NCBI GenBank assembly: GCA_002345215.1
Contig: DDVH01000022.1
Coordinates: 198,915-262,914 of the forward strand
DNA from: Anaerolineales bacterium UBA2317
GTDB lineage: Bacteria; Chloroflexota; Anaerolineae; Anaerolineales; Villigracilaceae
Length of the DNA stretch: 64,000 bases
Direction: 5' to 3'
Below are positions 60,584 through 64,000 of the stretch, in pieces. Made by a program: the position numbers and the translations under genes. Numbering within the stretch: position 1 is the stretch's first letter; every line of letters begins with the position of its first letter. Below the pieces are notes generated by a model that was not told where the DNA came from, did not search any database, and was given only the letters and a program-made list of their open reading frames with translations.

Positions 60584-60913
60584 ATGAAAACTCCTGCTGG
60601 TCAAGAATGCCCGCACTTTTATGGTGATTACTTTCGCGGCAAAAACATTGAAGAATGCCGTTTATTAAAAGCGCAAGGTCAAACATGGTCTCGTGATTTA
60701 TGTAAAACATGTATTGTGCCTGAAATTGCGCGCGCTAATTCTTGTCAGCATTTACAATTGAATGTCGTTGTTGCACGTCCACTTGCGTTTCTGTTTCAAA
60801 AAAGAGTGCAAGTGAGTGCATTTTGTGAAAAAGTAAAACGCGGCGTGGATGAACCACATATCGGCTGTGGGGAATGTCATGCATTGCCGTTCAAATTTGA
60901 AGTGAAAGAATAA
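60584..60913 (+). CDS. small Cys-rich protein of unknown function, co-transcribed with efp
   Basis: The 109-residue protein has eight cysteines: one at residue 9, one at 25, a CKTC pair at 40-43, one at 54, one at 81, and a CGEC pair at 95-98. The two CxxC pairs suggest a zinc or iron-sulfur site. I do not recognise a family with a known role. The gene begins three bases after the efp stop, so it is part of the same transcript and might assist translation. Its ribosome-binding site is weak. Confidence 0.65.
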   Translation: MKTPAGQECPHFYGDYFRGKNIEECRLLKAQGQTWSRDLCKTCIVPEIARANSCQHLQLNVVVARPLAFLFQKRVQVSAFCEKVKRGVDEPHIGCGECHALPFKFEVKE

Positions 60914-60921
60914 AAGTAAAA

Positions 60922-60974
60922 CGTCCCGCAGGTTTTTATAAATCGTCAGGTTTATCTACTAAACCTGCGGGACG
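60922..60974. repeat. 14-bp-arm inverted repeat
   Basis: CGTCCCGCAGGTTT (60922-60935) and its exact complement (60961-60974) surround an AT-rich centre that contains a second copy of CGTCAGGTTTA. It lies nine bases after the Cys-rich gene. It resembles a dispersed repeat and could also end transcription. Confidence 0.6.
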
Positions 60975-60988
60975 ATGCTTAATTAAAC

Positions 60989-62179
60989 ATGACCTTAACT
61001 TTATTATTAGATTTAGACGATACCCTACTCAATACCAATTTACAAAGTTTTGTTCCCGCATATTTTCAAGCGTTAGCAAATGAACTTGCGCCACAAATTA
61101 CGCCAACGCTGATGTTTCGCGCGTTAATTGCAGGTACACAAAAAATGAACGAAAGCACAGATTTCACAAAACCATTGCGTGAAGTTTTTGATGAAGAGTT
61201 TTACCCACAAATTGAAATGGAACGTGGCAAACTTGATTCGGCTATTGAAAATTTTTACGATAATATCTTTCCAACCTTACAAAATTTAACTTCTCCAAAA
61301 GCAGGCGCGAAAGAATTTGTAGAATGGGCATTCACAAAAAAATTTCGCATTGCGATTGCAACCGACCCACTTTTGCCAACCAAAGCTACGCATCACCGTT
61401 TGCGTTGGGCGGGCTTTCAACCTGAACAATTTGAAATTGTCTCTACCTACGAAAATTTTCATTTTTCAAAAACATACCCCGCTTATTATGCTGAGGTGTT
61501 GGGAATGATGGGGTGGAGTGATAACCCTATTTTGATGGTGGGCAATGATATGGATAGAGACATCCTCCCTGCAAAAAGGTTGGGGCTGAAAACTTTTCTT
61601 GTAGATGTAGAACCCGCCTCCACGTCTAAGGGTGAAGCGGATTCAGCAGGGTCATTAGCAGATTTACGCCTGTGGCTTGAGTCTATCAACCTGACGGAAT
61701 TGAATCCAAATTTCAAATCGAAAGATTCTGTTTTGGCAATTTTATCTTCTACGCCTGCAGTCTTAAATAGCCTGTTATTAAATTTAGATTCCGATTCATG
61801 GTCTCGTAAAACAGATAAAGATGATTGGAATTTAATCGAATTGATTTGTCACTTAAGAGATACAGAACGCGAAATTCATTCTATGCAACTTAAATTATTT
61901 AATGGGCATGAAGAACCATTTATCCCCAGACCTGATACAGGTGTGTGGGCAAGCCAGCGTGATTATTTACACGAAAATGGACGACAGGCTTTACAAGAAT
62001 TTAACATTGCTAGAAAAGAAACAATTGACTTTTTACAAAAAATATCAGATGAAGCATGGAATCGAAAAGCACGCCATGCCATTTTTGGACCAACCAACTT
62101 TTTAGAAGTGGTCAGTTTTATGGCAGACCACGACCGTTTGCATATTCAACAAACATGGGATGTGTTGAAAAAATTGTAA
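60989..62179 (+). CDS. HAD hydrolase fused to a DinB-like domain
   Basis: This is a 396-residue two-domain protein. Residues 1-240 are a haloacid-dehalogenase-type hydrolase: LLLDLDDTLLNTNLQSFV (motif I, Asp-x-Asp), RIAIATDPLLPTKATHHRLR (motif II region) and ILMVGNDMDRDILPAKRLGL (motif IV). Residues from about 265 on are a four-helix DinB-like domain with DLICHLRDTEREIHSMQ-type and VSFMADHDRLHIQQTWDVL motifs, including the histidines that bind metal in DinB proteins. It probably dephosphorylates a small molecule; the DinB part may bind metal or a thiol cofactor. A natural fusion of the two is uncommon. Confidence 0.82.
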   Translation: MTLTLLLDLDDTLLNTNLQSFVPAYFQALANELAPQITPTLMFRALIAGTQKMNESTDFTKPLREVFDEEFYPQIEMERGKLDSAIENFYDNIFPTLQNLTSPKAGAKEFVEWAFTKKFRIAIATDPLLPTKATHHRLRWAGFQPEQFEIVSTYENFHFSKTYPAYYAEVLGMMGWSDNPILMVGNDMDRDILPAKRLGLKTFLVDVEPASTSKGEADSAGSLADLRLWLESINLTELNPNFKSKDSVLAILSSTPAVLNSLLLNLDSDSWSRKTDKDDWNLIELICHLRDTEREIHSMQLKLFNGHEEPFIPRPDTGVWASQRDYLHENGRQALQEFNIARKETIDFLQKISDEAWNRKARHAIFGPTNFLEVVSFMADHDRLHIQQTWDVLKKL

Positions 62180-62252
62180 TTTTGTGGCGTGTCGAACTGG
62201 AAAAATGAGGGTTAATCAATTAGGTTAATGCTTTGAAGGAGTAAAACAATAC

Positions 62253-63491
62253 ATGAGAAAACGAGTTGTAGTAACAGGCATGGGTTGTATTAGCCCTGTT
62301 GGAAATAATGTAAAAGATACTTGGGATGCTTTGCTGGCGGGAAAATCTGGTGCTGGCTTAATTACTCAATTTGATGCAAGCAATCATAAAACAAAATTTG
62401 CCGCCGAAGTAAAAAACTTTGACGGTGTGGCATTTTTTGGCGTGAAAGAAGCCCGCAAGTTAGACCGTTTTGCTCAACTTGGGCTTGCGGCGGCATATGA
62501 AGCCTTAGAACAATCAGGCTTGAAAATTGATGAATCGAATCGAGACCGTGTCGGAATTTTTATCGGCTCTGGAATTGGCGGCATTAACATCATTATCGAA
62601 CAATATGAATTAATGAAACAACGTGGACCAGACCGCGTCAGTCCATTTTTAATCCCGATGATGATTCCTGATTCTGTTGCTGGGAATCTTGCCATTCGCG
62701 TTGGCGCGCGCGGACCGAACATGTCTATGGCGACGGCTTGTGCTACAGGCACAAATGCTTTAGGTGAAGCGGCTGAGACGATTCGGCGCGGCGCGGCAGA
62801 TGTGATGATTGCTGGCGCCTCTGAAGCGGCGATTAATTCACTTGCTTTTGCAGGTATGAATACCATGACGGCACTCTCTACTCGAAATGATGATTATCTG
62901 CATGCTTCTCGTCCATTTGATAAAAACCGTGATGGTTTTATGATGGGGGAAGGTGCAGGCATTATGATTTTAGAGTCACTTGAACATGCTCAGGCTCGTG
63001 GAGCCAATATCATTTGTGAATTTACAGGGTATGGAACATCGGATGATGCACACCATATCTCTGCGCCTGCGGATAATGGAGCAGGTGCGGCACTTTCTAT
63101 GAAATGGGCATTGGAAGATGCAAACTTCAAACCTACTGATATTCAATATATTAATGCACATGGCACATCCACTCAATTGAATGATAAAAGTGAAACCGCC
63201 GCCATTAAAACTGTATTTGGCGAGCAGGCTTATAACATCCCTGTTTCATCTACAAAATCAATGACGGGGCATTTGTTGGGAGCATCCGGCGCGGTTGAAG
63301 CGATTGTTGGGGCGTTGGTGATTCAACAGGGTGTCATCCCAGCTACCATCAATTATGAAACGCCTGACCCTGAATGTGATTTGGATTATGTTCCCAATCA
63401 ATCACGCAATGCCAAAGTAGATGCAATCATGTCTAATTCATTTGGCTTTGGCGGACATAACGCCACGTTAATTCTTAGCCGCTATCAATAA
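62253..63491 (+). CDS. fabF: beta-ketoacyl-ACP synthase II
   Basis: This 412-residue condensing enzyme has a clear active site: the nucleophile cysteine in SMATACATGTNALGEAAETI, histidine 1 in INAHGTSTQLNDKSETAAIK, histidine 2 in SSTKSMTGHLLGASGAVEAI and the C-terminal SNSFGFGGHNATLILSRY. It elongates acyl-ACP with malonyl-ACP. It has an AAGGAG ribosome-binding site. FabH follows nine bases after the stop, so a fatty-acid synthesis gene pair continues beyond the window. The length is typical (about 410). Confidence 0.97.
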   Translation: MRKRVVVTGMGCISPVGNNVKDTWDALLAGKSGAGLITQFDASNHKTKFAAEVKNFDGVAFFGVKEARKLDRFAQLGLAAAYEALEQSGLKIDESNRDRVGIFIGSGIGGINIIIEQYELMKQRGPDRVSPFLIPMMIPDSVAGNLAIRVGARGPNMSMATACATGTNALGEAAETIRRGAADVMIAGASEAAINSLAFAGMNTMTALSTRNDDYLHASRPFDKNRDGFMMGEGAGIMILESLEHAQARGANIICEFTGYGTSDDAHHISAPADNGAGAALSMKWALEDANFKPTDIQYINAHGTSTQLNDKSETAAIKTVFGEQAYNIPVSSTKSMTGHLLGASGAVEAIVGALVIQQGVIPATINYETPDPECDLDYVPNQSRNAKVDAIMSNSFGFGGHNATLILSRYQ

Positions 63492-63500
63492 AGGAGCCTC

Positions 63501-64000
63501 ATGCCTTACGCACACATCACAGGCTGGGGAATATCCGTCCCAGAACCTGTACTAACAAATGACGATATTTCAAAAATGGTGGATACCAACGATGAATGGA
63601 TTCGTGAACGCACAGGCATTCGTGAACGCCACATTGCACGCGAAGACCAATTTCCATCCACGCTAGGGGTTGAAGCGGCGATTAAAGCCTTGAAGGTAGC
63701 CAACATTGCACCTACCGAAATTGATTTAATCATCTGCACGAGTTCATCGCCAGAATATATTTGGCCCCCCACAGCCTGTTTAATCCAAGACCAAATTGGT
63801 GCCACCAAAGCAGGTGCATTTGACTTGCAAGGCGTTTGCACCGGTTTTATCTATGCTACCAACATGGCGGCGCAATCCATTCGTAGTGGTTCGATTAGGA
63901 ATGCTTTGGTGATTGGTACTGAAACATTATCTCGCTTCATCAATTGGAAAGATAGAAGCACCTGTATTTTATTTGGTGATGGGGCAGGGGCGTTTGTGTT
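63501..64000 (+). CDS. fabH: 3-oxoacyl-ACP synthase III, cut by the window end
   Basis: The first 166 residues are seen. MPYAHITGWGISVPEPVLTN is the usual opening, DTNDEWIRERTGIRERHIAR is the CoA-binding arm, and the catalytic cysteine lies in AFDLQGVCTGFIYATNMAAQ. The rest of the active site (His, Asn) would lie beyond the edge. It starts fatty-acid synthesis by joining acetyl-CoA to malonyl-ACP. AAGGAG at 63491-63496 precedes the ATG at 63501, and fabF lies directly upstream. Confidence 0.95.
   Translation, partial: MPYAHITGWGISVPEPVLTNDDISKMVDTNDEWIRERTGIRERHIAREDQFPSTLGVEAAIKALKVANIAPTEIDLIICTSSSPEYIWPPTACLIQDQIGATKAGAFDLQGVCTGFIYATNMAAQSIRSGSIRNALVIGTETLSRFINWKDRSTCILFGDGAGAFV

Overview
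The window looks like a chromosomal stretch from an AT-rich bacterium of the Chloroflexota, most likely class Anaerolineae. This is inferred from the gene mix (two-subunit 2-oxoacid:ferredoxin oxidoreductase, several lipoproteins with Thr/Pro linkers, NYN-LOTUS protein, GHL15-like lipoprotein) and from the short hairpin repeats between genes; no rRNA is present to settle it. Almost all of it is coding and no gap exceeds 300 bases. There are three tRNA genes, Thr(CGT), Arg(TCG) and Arg(TCT), and no CRISPR array, transposase or clear prophage.

Layout. 0-12 kb: AAA ATPase, class III aminotransferase, a self-regulated PadR/CPBP pair with a consensus promoter and overlapping palindromic operator, a sensor histidine kinase, tRNA-Thr, a glycosyltransferase, an NYN-LOTUS protein, and an MFS/GNAT/HAMP operon. 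12.5-32.5 kb: a large exopolysaccharide locus, with initiating sugar-phosphate transferase, Wzz-like chain-length protein, Wzy-like polymerase/ligase, Wzx-like flippase, four GT4 glycosyltransferases, a BcsB-like protein, two GNAT/FemAB-like acyltransferases, a GHL15-like lipoprotein, WbqC, PIG-L deacetylase, ATP-grasp enzyme and a GINT1-like protein. 32.7-46.8 kb: MoxR/DUF58/MBL/M20 genes, pyruvate kinase, DMT transporter, GNAT, squalene-cyclase-like protein, ArfB, KorB/KorA and a GntR regulator. 46.9-55.7 kb: GH25 lysozyme with an SH3-like partner, haem-binding lipoprotein, an uncharacterised two-gene module, tRNA-Arg, a Lon/receiver/GNAT/MogA operon and a half-length solute-binding lipoprotein. 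55.9-64 kb: a 1,328-residue repeat lipoprotein with a C-terminal beta-propeller, EF-P, a Cys-rich protein, a HAD-DinB fusion, and FabF followed by the start of FabH.

The strongest candidate for an undescribed system is in the exopolysaccharide locus. Two proteins carry degenerate GGDEF domains: one is a small membrane protein that opens the locus, the other is fused to the C-terminus of the Wzz-like protein. In both, the catalytic GGDEF motif is destroyed (RDGQF and NDISF), while an RxxD inhibitory-site motif sits exactly five residues upstream (RSTD and RGND). That is the arrangement of PelD-type c-di-GMP receptors. With the BcsB-like protein downstream and no BcsA synthase in the window, this suggests a Wzx/Wzy polymer pathway whose chain length or export is gated by c-di-GMP. 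A perfect 34-bp palindrome stands in front of the first gene.

Other points: four genes where a TATAAT box ends 6-9 bases before the start codon, suggesting leaderless or near-leaderless mRNAs; several families of intergenic hairpin repeats, including one used twice between convergent genes; EF-P with Arg32 in an unusual loop; and lysine-rich tails on both Lon and KorA.
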